Shown: piece after piece, positions 37,435 to 48,712 of the stretch
How positions within the stretch are numbered: position 1 is the stretch's first letter
How the letters are laid out: each line of letters starts with the position of its first letter
Assembly: GCF_000189635.1 (NCBI RefSeq)
Contig: NW_002476358.1
Span: 200,616-264,615, forward strand
From: Tetrahymena thermophila SB210
Lineage: Eukaryota; Ciliophora; Oligohymenophorea; Hymenostomatida; Tetrahymenidae
DNA: 64,000 nucleotides
Reading direction: 5' to 3'
Translations under genes and position numbers: made by a program
Notes under the pieces: model-generated
Seen by the model: only the letters and a program-made list of their open reading frames with translations
The model's database searches: none
Told to the model about the DNA's origin: nothing

Positions 37435-39804
37435 TCAAACTTTTATTGGTAATTCATATACATTTTAAGCAATTTGATTGGCTTATTAATTCTTTTTTTA
37501 TGGTTGTTTTTTACCAAATTTCTTTATTATTTCATAGATAAATGTGCTTTTGTAATCAAATTTAATCAGATATTAAATCTCAATAAGCAAGTAAAAACAT
37601 CCGCATATTATTGAAATCACTCTTAGTGCTGGGAAAAAGTGAAATGAGTTAAATGATATTTCAAATGTGAACAAAAAAACGATATTTATTATTTTAAACG
37701 ATGACAAAGGTTTGTTTAAGTACTTTTTGCCCATGACAAAGAAATCTTTCTCATAATTCATGCACATAAAAAATCCGCATATTACAAATCCTAGGATATT
37801 TTAAATATGGTATAGGATTATGTCTTTTTTTGTATTTTTTAAAGTGACTTCTTTTTCTTCTTCTATAGACATTTTGGAAACTATTTAAGGTTCATGCTAA
37901 ATAAGTAAATTTTCATTATGTTAAACTTCTATTGGTTTTAAAAATTCTTAATTTTAGCTTTTTGGATCTTAGTTAATCTAATCATGAGATTTTTAAGTGT
38001 TTTTATTATAATTTTGATCATTTTATGTTGGTATTTCTGTTGGCTAATGAACTTATATGCTTGGCTACTAATCTTAATATTTAGATTGCTTTGGTGTTTC
38101 TAAGGAAGCTAATTGCTTTATTTTTTAAGTGTTTTATGAATCGTCATCAAATTTAATTACATAGTCATTATTTTCACCTTCTGTCGGTAGGTGTTCCTTA
38201 AATCCGTATCCAATCAATCCTTTATGGCTCATGTAATCCATATTAGAATTAATCTTGGATTAAAGAGCATCTCTACCACTATTCAAATGTGTATGGTTAT
38301 TTTCGGTAATATTAAAGTCCGTATTTTAAATATGCTTATTCTAAGTAACGTTTTAGTCAAATTGTTCAATATGAATATCTTCAATTTAATTGATATTGTT
38401 GTTTAAAGATATTTTTTCTGCTGTATTTGCTTATGGAATATGTATGTTTTTAGTTAAATCACTAGCATTATGGGTCATCTATTGAGGAGTATGGGTTTCA
38501 TATGTATCTTTGTCTTCTTACTTTTTAGATGATTACTAAAACTACTTATTAATTTACTATTTTGATTATTCTGGATTGTTGTTAATAGAAGAGATGTCTT
38601 AATTTTATACTTGAAATCTGTTCTATGGTTAACTATCCAAATTTTGATTCTTATTATCTATTCCTGCTTATTGTTTATTAATTTCTCCGTTTTTGATTAG
38701 AATTTCGTTATTCTTTTAGATATTTTATCTACCCTCTAGATTTTACTTTTAATTTATAACTTATATATCAGCTGGTTAAACTTAAGTGGAAGTATAAAGA
38801 ACATAAATTATGATAAGTATTATAATGCAAGCAAACATATGAGCAACCAAAAAGCGTGGACGAGATATATTGCTTGTTAGGCACCAGAAGCCAATAAATG
38901 AAATTATGTAAAGTATGTTTTTTGTAAAAATTTAAACAAATTTAATATTGCTTTCCTAAACGTAGGTTGTAGTATTTGATATTGCAAGACAAATAAAGTG
39001 AACTACCATGGAAATAATTAAGATGGGATCAGAAGATCCCCAGTATATCATTCCATGAGATTGGAAAAATAGACAGGCAAAAGTAGAAAAATAAGAGTGA
39101 ATATTTTGAGTTTAGTAACTAACAAAAGTTCTATGAGAAACGCAAGGTAAAAGTTGTCCTGATGTTTAGTTTTTAATTTGGTAATTTGATTTTAAAAATA
39201 TAAAAATATCTAAGAATAGAGCCCTAAATATTATATGCTAAGTCAAATTCAAGTTAGATTAGATATTTTTTTGGATTTCATATACTCTTATCACTAGTAA
39301 ATAATAAACAACTTAGGCTATTCTCTCTACTATTATTGCAACAAGTACTAAAACAAGGTGAGTGATTAATTTTTTGCTTCCTAAGCTTCCCATCGCTATA
39401 ATGTCCATAACTAAATCGGCTAAGCTAATTATATACAAACTCAATTCTATGATCTTTTACCTTTATTAAATCATCATCTTCGTTAACAATCAGTAAATCT
39501 ATTGATTTTCTTCTATTCCTTAATTTTTTATATGAGAGATATTTAAAAGATGAACTCTATTGGTGATTTTTCTACCCTATTAATTCCTAAACAAAATCTA
39601 TTTATAATTAATTATTATTTTTTAATATTTAATTCAAAATATATTAATTACTTGTCAATTAATGCTTAAACTTTATATTTTTAATTGCTCGCTAATAACT
39701 AATTCCTTACCTTAATATTATAGTAACAGATCTTAATAAATAGTTTTTTCTAAACAAATAATTATTTGATTGCTGAACGAAAGCTAATACAACTATCTTT
39801 CCAT
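37435..39804 (-). CDS. Polytopic membrane protein with large hydrophilic loop (about 746 aa)
   Basis: Exon 1 39804-39711 (MERQLYQLSFSNQIIICLEK), 113-nt intron, exon 2 39597-39441 (ends NEDDDLIKVKDHRI), then the frame resumes at 39424 and runs to TGA 37437-37435. Helices: about 90-125 (ADLVMDIIAMGS ... LVLVLVAIIVERIA), 135-160, 205-235, 250-290; then a ~290-residue Gln/Asn/Asp-rich loop; then two helices near residues 620-700 before a basic tail. I do not recognise the family. Joining exon 2 to exon 3 requires skipping 39425-39440 (16 nt, GTTTG...ATTAG); the total then divides by three. Whether this is a tiny intron or an indel is discussed in the findings. Start chosen because exon 1, intron and exon 2 fit in phase. 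Confidence 0.7.
39425..39440 (-). other. 16-nt candidate micro-intron or frameshift site
   Basis: Minus-strand sequence starts GT and ends AG. Upstream the frame ...VKDHRI is clearly coding, downstream ADLVMDIIAMGS is clearly coding, and they are in different phases. Removing these 16 nt reconnects them. All other introns in the window are about 50 nt or longer (31 nt for ISWI intron 1). Confidence 0.35.
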
Positions 39805-40694
39805 AAAATTATATTTAAATACATTATAAACTTGGCTTAAATTTATTTATTAAGATCAATAAATAAGAATCAGCCTCTAATGATCAAGTTATTACCATTT
39901 TCAATTAATAGGTTAAGTTAAATATTTTTTTTTAAAACTTATAAAATATGAACTATTTTTATAATTATCTCCTTTTATTTCTTTTTAAATTTTATTGTAA
40001 ATTTGTTATTCAAGTATTTAACAAAAATAGTAAAAAAAAGAGAAATAATTTTGAATTATTCTTATATAAATGTTTTGAAATCTGGATGATAAAGATATAT
40101 TCATAGAAAAAATCAAAGTAATTTATTATTTAAGACTTACTTTAAGATGAAATAGTTAGTCCTCATATTTGTTTTATTTATTTATATTTAATTTAGTAAT
40201 TTTAGTACATTAAAATAAATAAGTAAATGGTAAAAATCTTTAAATATATTTTAAAGTATTTTAGTTACTCTTTTACTAAAAATAAAGGAAAATATCAATA
40301 CATCTGAAGAGTAAGGGTTTTTTACATTTTTTAATTTTACATTTACAAATTTAAAGTAAATTATTAAAAATTAAATATTTTATTTATGTAAAATTAGAAA
40401 TAGATTGCCTAGATTATTTAGAATAAATTTAATTATTTTTTATTTTAATTTAGATTTAAATTAAAATAATTTACTTCTTATATAGTAGATAGATAGTTCT
40501 GTTTTTTCTAATTTTATAAAAATAATTTTCTTTAAATTATTTCTATGAAAATTACTTACATAATCGTCAAAGTATTCTTTTTGGTTGTATCTATTTTCAT
40601 TTGATATAGATTGCAAATCTTTCTACTATTAATTATTTATCTTGATTAAATAGCATTGAAATTAATTCTTTAATATTTATATTTGATAAACAAA
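39805..40694. other. Spacer between divergent genes
   Basis: AT-rich head-to-head spacer with no coding frame or RNA gene identified. Confidence 0.5.
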
Positions 40695-42752
40695 ATGCAC
40701 TATTTATTTATTGATATTTCAAGAGAATGCAAAGCAGGGAAGGAAATTAATATTCATGACCCATTTTTTGAGTCAATAGTTGGAGTAAATTAAATAGAAG
40801 ATAGCAATAATGATGAGAAGAATAATATAAATGTAGAATAAGAAATAATTGATTTTTAAAATAGTTAAAATGGCTAATAAAAAATAGTTAAAACCTAATT
40901 AGGCAGTGATACTAAAAAGAAATTTTTGAAGGACTACGATTTAAAAGTAATGAAAACAGAAGTTTTTTTATTCAAGGATATTTCGATAATGTAAAATAAG
41001 CAAGTCTAGGAAACATTAAAAAGGCATATTGTTTATATTTTTGCACTACCAAGTGATTTCAATCATGAGGGATTTTTAGCAAAAGCATTAGAGAATTAAT
41101 ATGAACATGTGCAAAATATAAGAATCTTGTAAGAATTTAATGGGGAAAAGTAGAAAAAAAAATCAATAGTATTATATTTTAATGATAAAGAATCAGCTGA
41201 ATCATTTACAGCTGAATATAATTGTTACACTATAAATGAAAAAAATGAAGAATATATGCTAATTGTTTCTCTATAATTTATAACATATTTTACTTAGACT
41301 GAATAATTATAATATGCAATGGAAGAGTAGCAAAAAGCCAATTTAATTGAATTACCTAACTGCCCTTTATGTATTGAAAAGTTAGAAAGCTCAGTTTCTG
41401 GTTTTACCCTTTCTATTGCTTTAAATTTATTTATATATGATGTGCCTAGTAGATGGAGTGAAGCTAAAAATGCTTGCAATACATGTATGGAAAGAGATAC
41501 TTTATAAGTAATGTTAATAGACTTATTTATTTTTAAACAATGTTTAGTTGGTAACAATTTTAATATCTACCATACTAGTTTATTAAATATTGACAATTAT
41601 TTCAATAGATGCTTTATTTAAATAAGTAGACCATTTATATTTCTTAAAATAGATAGATAGATAGCTATTATCAAATTTTAGTTAGGATTTTCAACTTAAG
41701 AAAATAGAAAAAAAAATGAATAAAAATAAATTTTTAATCTATTTCAAATTTAATAATTTCATAAACATGTTTTTAAATTATTTAAAAAGTGCCATTAGTG
41801 CAGTGAGTCTGATTTGGAAGGGCTTTGGTTATGCTTGATATGTGGAAATATAGGCTGTGGAAGGTATAAGAAAGGACATGCAAAAGATCATTGGTATTAA
41901 AGTGGTCACTGCTTGAGCATGGAAGTAGAGAGTGAGAGAATCTGGGACTATTTTGATGATAAGTTTGTTCATCGAATTATGAAAGGTGAAAATAGAAAAA
42001 CAATAATTATGAATAATTTTGAAAAGCAGATGCCTCTTCAAGAAAGCCTAAGCAGACAAGCAAATAATTAAGATTAGCAAATAGGTAATGAATAGGAAAT
42101 TATTTTAGCGAGAGAAGTCACATCTTCAAGAAATTAGCAGCTATTGAGAAACAATAATCATATGATGTTATGGGATCAATGGAATGGGATGAAAGAAGCA
42201 GAAATGTAAGAAAACAACTAAGAAAAATTTATTTCTGATAGGGTTGATAACGCCATATGGGAGTATTGCTATGTAATTAGTCATTAAATGGAGGAATAGA
42301 GAAAATTTTTTGAAAAAAAATTGGAGGATGTCACAAGAAAGAGCGAAGATGTATAGAAGGAAAAAGAGTCTGAAATATTAGAATTAGAAAATGATATGAA
42401 AATATTAAAAGAAAAAAGAGACAAGATTAAAAAGTTAAGAGAAGCAAATGCAAAGAAGCAAAAAACTATTTCAGATAAAAACAAGGAGATGGAATCTGAT
42501 ATTGAGAAGCTAGAACTTTTCATAAAGGGCATATAAAATAACATATAGCATTTTGAATAAAAGCAGCACCAGTTATCACAGCAATCCTCAAATATTTAAA
42601 GTGCTCAAGATACATAAATGATAGGAGATGGATAAAAGCTCAATAATAAATTCTCGTCTGCTCTTGAGCAAGAAATATTATAAGAAAGTTAAAAATTATA
42701 ACTATTAGAGTAGTAATTGGCTAGCCTATACGAAAAGCTTTAAGCAGATTGA
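40695..42752 (+). CDS. BRAP: BRAP2-like protein: RRM-like, degenerate RING, ZnF-UBP, coiled coil (591 aa)
   Basis: Exons 40695-41507 and 41790-42752; ends TGA 42750-42752. Order of parts: BRAP2 RRM-like domain (~95-200, [20 protein letters not shown] ... [15 protein letters not shown]), RING-position segment (~222-264), UBP-type zinc finger (CHQC from 272, [20 protein letters not shown], then [24 protein letters not shown]), and a coiled coil (~395-580). In BRAP2 (IMP) the RING is a ubiquitin ligase module and the finger binds ubiquitin C-termini; it dampens Ras-MAPK scaffolding in animals. Here only the outer RING cysteines remain (223/226 and 261/264). The 282-nt intron 41508-41789 contains no in-frame TGA, so an unspliced 685-aa reading is also open; I prefer splicing because it restores the normal RING-to-finger spacing and a length of 591, close to the family's ~590. 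Confidence 0.88.
41651..41664. repeat. GATA microsatellite inside the BRAP-like intron
   Basis: Three and a half copies of a 4-nt AGAT unit inside the putative 282-nt intron; such simple repeats are typical of non-coding DNA in this window and support the intron call. Confidence 0.5.
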
Positions 42753-44292
42753 GCAAAAATACATAAATTATTTATCTTCAAATAATATTTGAGAATGTTA
42801 ATAAAGCAGAAAATAAACAAACATAATAACGAATCAATAGGAACCAATCATCAATCAAATCCCAAACTATATGAACTTAATCAATAAATTTAGCTTTAAA
42901 AATTGGTAGAAATTCTAAAAAGTATTATTTTTTCTTAAAAAATATCATGATAATAACTAAATTTACTTAAAATATAACTATTTATTTTAGAAAGAATTTA
43001 TAATATAAATTAAAATAATAATTCTCTTCTACTCATTCACTTAAACATAAATTAATTTTCGTTTGTTTTATTTATTTATTTTAAATCATTTCTGCTCAAT
43101 TTTTGATACTAAAAATAGATGTTTATTTAATTCATTTAATGTACATAATGACACTCTAAAACATTTACTTAATAGCAACCTAAAAAAAATATGAAATAGA
43201 TAAATAGATAGATATTTAGAGCTAGCTTTTTAGTATAAAATATATAAAAAAACTTTTCTGATAACTATTTATTTAATCTGACATTCTTGAAAAAAATTAA
43301 AATTAATTCTTTCAATCAAAAAAAAAATTTAATGGGCATTGTGTAATTAAATTTTAGTCAGATGTGATAATTTTAATGTATATTTTATTAAATTATCACT
43401 AAAATATATTATTATGTCTAATTAGAATGAAAGTTTATCAGTATTTAAAGACTCTTTTAACAAATCGACTTTTTTTTTGATAAGGATATTTACCACTTTT
43501 TTGTCTATTTTAACCAAATTAACTTTTTTTTTTAAATGAGTCTAATTTAAATAGATAAATTTTTAATATTTGTATTTATTTGATATATCTGTTTGAGCAT
43601 ATTTTTTAATGGCTTTTAGCTTTAGTTGAATAAGCTTTGATCTTTCTGGAATTGTTAAGTATTTGTGAAATTAAAAGGTTGTCAATAAAGGGCTATTTTA
43701 TTAATTAATTGGTTCTTTGAGCATTTTTGATGAATGAAACATATTAATTTATAAGCATACGATGGCGATAATGAATTTTGGTGAATAGCAGAATTGAAAG
43801 TGATACAATTTGTTAATAAATTATAAAAATTCTTTTGATAAATAGAAGAAATTGTTATATATTATTATTATCTTAATTATAAGATTAATTATTAAAAGAA
43901 ATAGAGTATCTCAATGAATTCCGGTACTGTCAATTAAATAACAAAGGAAATCAATATAAAAGATTAATGAGTCTATCAAAAAATGCAAAAATCAAAAAAA
44001 TTTGAGAAGTATTAATTTGATTTAAACAAAAAAATATAATCAAAAATTAATCAAGAAAACTTGCTAAGCTCAAAAAAAAGTATTTGTAAAAAAACAAACC
44101 CTATTTTAATTAATTTTAAAAGACTATAAGACAAGATTTTAAAGGCTCCCTTAATAAATCCTCGCAACCACTTCAAAAAACTCATTAAAATTAAAATTAA
44201 AAAACTCCAAACCTAGAAAAAAAACTTGTGAGACTTCTGCTCTCCTTAAAAGCTAAATCCCCACCCCTATATTGAAAAAAAAATTAATAAAA
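42753..44292. other. Intergenic region with C-rich leader before the next gene
   Basis: About 1.5 kb. The first kilobase is plain AT-rich spacer. From about 43915 the sequence becomes A/C-rich and contains an ATG at 43914 with an 18-codon frame; this looks like a long 5' leader or an upstream exon of the gene at 44293. Confidence 0.4.
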
Positions 44293-46053
44293 ATGGAAGA
44301 TTAAGAAAGTTAAACCTAGTATGTAGGTCCCTAATCCTATTTGGGTAATAATTAAAATTAAATAAATAAAACAATTATAAAGAATGGAACAAAATGCTGT
44401 TTCCGTATTTTTCGCACAAATATATTTGCGATTAGACCTCATATGAGATTGAATATATTAAATTTTTTATGTTTAAAAAATAAAATAGATATTTTGTCTG
44501 TTGGGACCAACGTCAGTATCAAAAAGAATAAGCAGACCCTCTTGAGAATGTATGAAAGAATTCACAGTAATCACGAATCATACAAAAAGACTGAAGCTAA
44601 TAGCGAAAATGTCAACGAAGTTAAGATCCTCATACGTGGAATCGTTGAAATTATTGAAGGCTCAAATCAATTTGACTGCGCTGAGTTAATGAGAATATGC
44701 ATTTTCATGTCAAATATGATTCTTTGTGTAGATTCCAATTACAGGGATGATTTCATTGCAAACTCAAAAAATATATTTTAAATTCTTGGTTAATATTTCG
44801 TACAATTAAGTGATATCTCTTCAAGCTCCTCTGAAAACTGTGCTAATGCAAACTCACAAAATCACGAATACCAAACTCTCGTTTTCATCTACAAGCTTTT
44901 GATGGCTACCCGTCATCCTAGCGAAACCGTTTGTGCTCCTAAGAAAGGCAGTGCTGCTTCTTAGAATCCTGCAGATGTCCTTAAAGAAAAGGACTCAATT
45001 ATCACCATGCGTGAAAAGCTGATCTCTAAGGATTTCATGAAAAAGATTTTGGAAATCGATGTTGAAGACTTTGCTCCTAGTGAGAATTTAGTTGCTGAGA
45101 TGTGGAAGATGTTACTTGCTTTCTATACTCTTTTTGCAAAGAGTAAGGATAAAATTGCCCAATTTGGACTTATTAGAAATGCTAAGGATAAATTCTTAGA
45201 AGCAATATTCCGTCTGCATGAATTGTCAAAGAGCGACACTACAACACTTCTTTAGGCTGTTGGATGTTTAAATTATACCCTGGATAAGATCAAATTATCC
45301 TTAAAAGAGATTCAAAAATACAATTTAGTTCCTGTGCTTTGTGATCTCCTTGAGAATCCTCGCACAATTACTTCATAACTTCATATTATTTTGAAGATGT
45401 TTTTGAATCTTTCTAAATAAAACTTGCTCTCTAAAAACTCCTACTAAACCATGTGTTTAGGTAAGGCCTTTAAAGTGTTTGAGCGCGCTCCTGCACATGC
45501 AGCAGAATTAATTGCTGATATTTATAAGAAAGATCCCGTTTCTCTTAAGGACATAACTCTTTAATCCGCCACTGCTCTTTTAAGAGGTACTAATCAATAC
45601 TAACAATTATTTCAATAACTCCGTCTTCAGTAGCTTCAACAACAACAGCTTCAATTTTAACAACAACAACAACAATTGCAATAACCCTATTCTAACATTT
45701 AATTCAATTTTCCATGCTCATAGCAATAATCCAGATAACAAATTTTCCTAAATTAATCCTCAAATTTCAATTTAAATGCTTAATCAAGTAACCTTCTTAA
45801 CCAGTATGCATCTTTAAGCAATGCTGGGACTTCTTACTCTAATGCTAGCTATTTTAATCAATCACCTACTTCACTCTACTCTTCACCTTCTTCCTCTCCC
45901 ATTCACTAATCCTAAGGAGAATCATCTCAATAGCAAACTGTATTTCACCCATAGTTAGCATCTAAGAACTATGCCTAATATGCTAACTCTACTAATCTAC
46001 TTTTACTCTAAAGTATGCAAGCAATGAATAACTGCAAGCAATCCTAGCTTTGA
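44293..46053 (+). CDS. Helical-repeat-like protein with Gln-rich tail and C-rich codon use (586 aa)
   Basis: Open from ATG 44293 to TGA 46051-46053 without an intron. From about residue 60 to 430 the sequence is almost all amphipathic helices (LLRMYERIHSNHESYKK; MLLAFYTLFAKSKDKIAQF; LVPVLCDLLENPRTITSQ; LHIILKMFLNLSKQN), resembling ARM/HEAT-type solenoids, though no repeat consensus is strict. The last ~140 residues are rich in Gln, Ser, Asn and Tyr. Codon choice differs from every neighbour: many ATC, CTC, GTC, CGT, GAC and TCC codons, typical of highly expressed ciliate genes. Family not recognised. The first 50 residues are uncertain: an intron at about 44334-44372 would open a second frame that then runs into TGA, so I keep the unspliced start. 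Confidence 0.75.
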
Positions 46054-46278
46054 TAAATACAGAGATTCTCTTTATCTCTCATCAAAAATCATATATAATA
46101 TAAATAATAAATTCAATTTACCATTATTAAATATATCATTCAATCTCTATGCATTTAACCTTCAGATTTGGTTTTCATGAAGTTATAGGTAAAAAATTTA
46201 CTGCTACTTTTAATAAATAAATAAGTAGTTAGTTAATTTGTCGTTTAAAATAAAAAATCCTATTAGAGTATTTATGTA

Positions 46279-46295
46279 TGATTGATTGATTGATT
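46279..46295. repeat. TGAT simple repeat
   Basis: Four consecutive copies of the tetranucleotide in intergenic DNA. The same unit recurs at 58237-58255 inside an intron of the channel gene. Confidence 0.6.
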
Positions 46296-47578
46296 CTTAT
46301 ATTATTATGGGAAGGAGAAAGTTATGATTAAAGATTGATTAAGAAGGAAAAAATATGATAATATTGAAATTAAGAGGTATTTATTCTCGAGCTTGAACGA
46401 GCTTTGGATTAGATCATTAGATGAGGTTATTGTATAATTTGGAGGCTTATTTTAAAAATTCATTCCAATTTATTCTCAAAAACTTAACAAATATGTTGAT
46501 GGTAATGGTAGTATCGTTCGTTCATTCACACGTTTATTTTCATTTTTGATTCATTTACACATCATTAACTGCATGCAAATAAACAAATAAATAAATATGT
46601 ATGCAAAATATTTTAGAATGAAAAAGGGATAAGTAAACTAACATAAGAAGAGAGTTAAGCATTCTTTCATCTTTATTACTGATAAAAAAGTAAAATGATG
46701 GGATATTTTCAACCACCATCAGCATATTATTGATTAACTACCTCTTCGAACACTCTATAATTTCTTCATCAATAACACCCCCCTATATCAATCTCCACTA
46801 AACAAATATCTTTCCATAGAAATCCCCAATAATAAACAAGCAAATCAATCAATTAATTGATTCTTTCTTTCTCTCGAACTATTCTTTTCATCATCTTCTT
46901 TTTCTGAAAACGCAATAAATGTATCTAACAAGCATATCTCAGATTTAAAGAAGCCATAAATGATTATTCATTGAATTATTAATTAACTACAAAGAATAGA
47001 AGTGTGACAGAGTGAAACAAATAAATATTTATGAGAAATCATGCTCATATAAATTCATAGAAAAACATATAACACCATATTTTATATATATAATTAGAGC
47101 AAATTTTATTATTATAATGCTATTAATCCCCTTATAATTTTTATGATTGTATTTCTTTATATTTGCATTATTATTTACTAGAATTTTAGTTTCTACAATT
47201 TCTTATAAAAGCTAGATACTATCCCTCAACTTTGTTTACACTTTCGATCAATTTTTTGTAGTTATTTCACAAAAACTCACCATTTTTACCTTCAATTTTT
47301 CTATTTTAGAGAGAAAATAAATAGTTTTGAATTCTTAAATATTTGTTAAAGTGGATATTAAAAAATTAGATCAAAGAAATTTCTCCTCAACTAAAATAAA
47401 TAATTTTTTCTGATCATATTTTTCAATGAGGCTGGGACCAGGTTTGCGATAAACTGACTAGGTTTCAACTCATTTAAAAAATTAAATATTTTTTATTCCT
47501 CCTCGCTCTATTTAAGCTGAATTCAAAAATAATTTTAAAAGTAAACGTGATATTCTAACGAGATATTAAAAATAACAA

Positions 47579-48032
47579 ATGAGTGAAAAGGTATAGATTA
47601 ACAAAAAAAACAAGAAAGAATCAAATATTAATCAAAAACCCTCAAGAAAAAGTTCAAATTTTATATTTCACTCATGCAAAATCAATAATTTTTCTTAACC
47701 ATTCATGAAAGAATTAATTATAAGGTTTTAAAAGAAAAAAATTATTAAATCGTCAGCAAATCGATTAATTATGAAAATAAATTCTTCACTCATGCTCAGT
47801 CTTCGATATATTATATAAATCAACCTATTTCTATTTTTATTTCTTCTTTTTGATAATTTTGATAATATATACAACAGCATCTAATAACTTAATAGACAAC
47901 ATATAATCTAATTCAAATTTTCAATCCCTTTTTAAAAATCCATATCACAGCGAAGCAAAGAATTTTTTATGATACTACCAATATAATCAGCGCATTTATT
48001 TTTAACAGAAATAATTATTTCTTTATTTACTT
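47579..48032 (+). CDS. Doubtful ORF (about 150 aa)
   Basis: ATG 47579 opens a frame with no TGA for about 150 codons, beginning MSEKVQINKKNKKESNINQK. The first ~30 residues look like a genuine Lys/Asn-rich N-terminus, but the remainder is Phe/Ile/Leu-rich with the composition of translated spacer. It may be a first exon whose intron I cannot place, possibly leading to the segment at 48.3-48.7 kb. Confidence 0.25.
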
Positions 48033-48415
48033 GATAAAAAATGATAATAAAAAATTTTAATTTTATCATAAAACTCGTATTTTTAACATGTTAAATATTT
48101 TTCTCTACATTTATAATAAATTGGATTTTATTTTTGTTGAGTCTCTCAAATATAGCAAAAAAATAAAATTTCTTAAACTTTTTGTCATAATAATTTAAGA
48201 CTAGTTTTATTAATTTAGATTTTTGATAATTTTTGTTATTTAATTAATTTTCTATTTAAACTAATTTAATTAAAATAATATTTTTTATTAATTAAAAACT
48301 AATTCTTTTTAAATTAGGATTAACTTAAAAATGGAATTACTGTCAAATACTTAAAAGATCCTAATAAGTTCATTTGCTTTCTCATATGAACCCTTAATAT
48401 ATTTAAGTAAAGAGA

Positions 48416-48712
48416 ATGCTATTTGAAATTGAAGGACAATTTAAATGTTTGATCCCTCTTATCTCCTAAATGATCAATTTAGATGTGCTTAAGAGTCTCA
48501 TTCCATGTGGTGATGCTATCCTTTACTAATTGCTCAATTCTGTGAAAGCAGGATCTTCTCCCTCTTCATCTGATTTTGACCTTTCCTAGAGCTCCTCCCT
48601 TTCTTCACATTAATGTGATAACAGTGACCTCAGTGCCCTTCAAAACTTAACCAAAATAGAAGCTGAAGATTTGCCAGAGTAGAACTCAACCTAATTATAG
48701 GAATGCTAATGA
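48416..48712 (+). CDS. Small protein with C-rich codons (98 aa, or last exon of a larger gene)
   Basis: ATG 48416 to TGA 48710-48712, starting MLFEIEGQFKCLIPLISQMI. The first ~55 residues look folded; the rest is Ser-rich and acidic, with Gln near the end. Codon use (CTC, ATC, TCC, GAC) is distinctly less AT-rich than the surroundings, similar to the gene at 44293-46053, which supports real coding. Just upstream, 48310-48395 reads GITVKYLKDPNKFICFLI in another phase after an acceptor-like TTTTTAAATTAG, suggesting an earlier exon and a short intron or frame break between. Family not recognised. Confidence 0.5.

Larger units (their letters stand above)
46054..48415. other. Large intergenic region
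   Basis: About 2.4 kb. It includes a short TGAT repeat (46279-46295) and a G-rich patch at about 47425-47465. There is one ATG-initiated frame at 47579-48032 (listed separately), and just before 48416 a coding-like peptide in another phase. No tRNA or rRNA signature found. Confidence 0.4.

Noticed and set aside
37573..37767. 64-aa minus-strand frame starting MCMNYEKDFF
   Set aside because: Not a separate gene; it is an internal piece of the membrane-protein gene 37435-39804 cut by a TAA that codes Gln.
42284..42544. Minus-strand 86-codon frame rich in Ser and Phe
   Set aside because: Antisense shadow of the BRAP2 coiled coil.
47425..47470. G-rich patch suspected to be a snoRNA or tRNA
   Set aside because: No cloverleaf, no B box, and no proper C/D or H/ACA boxes at the right spacing.
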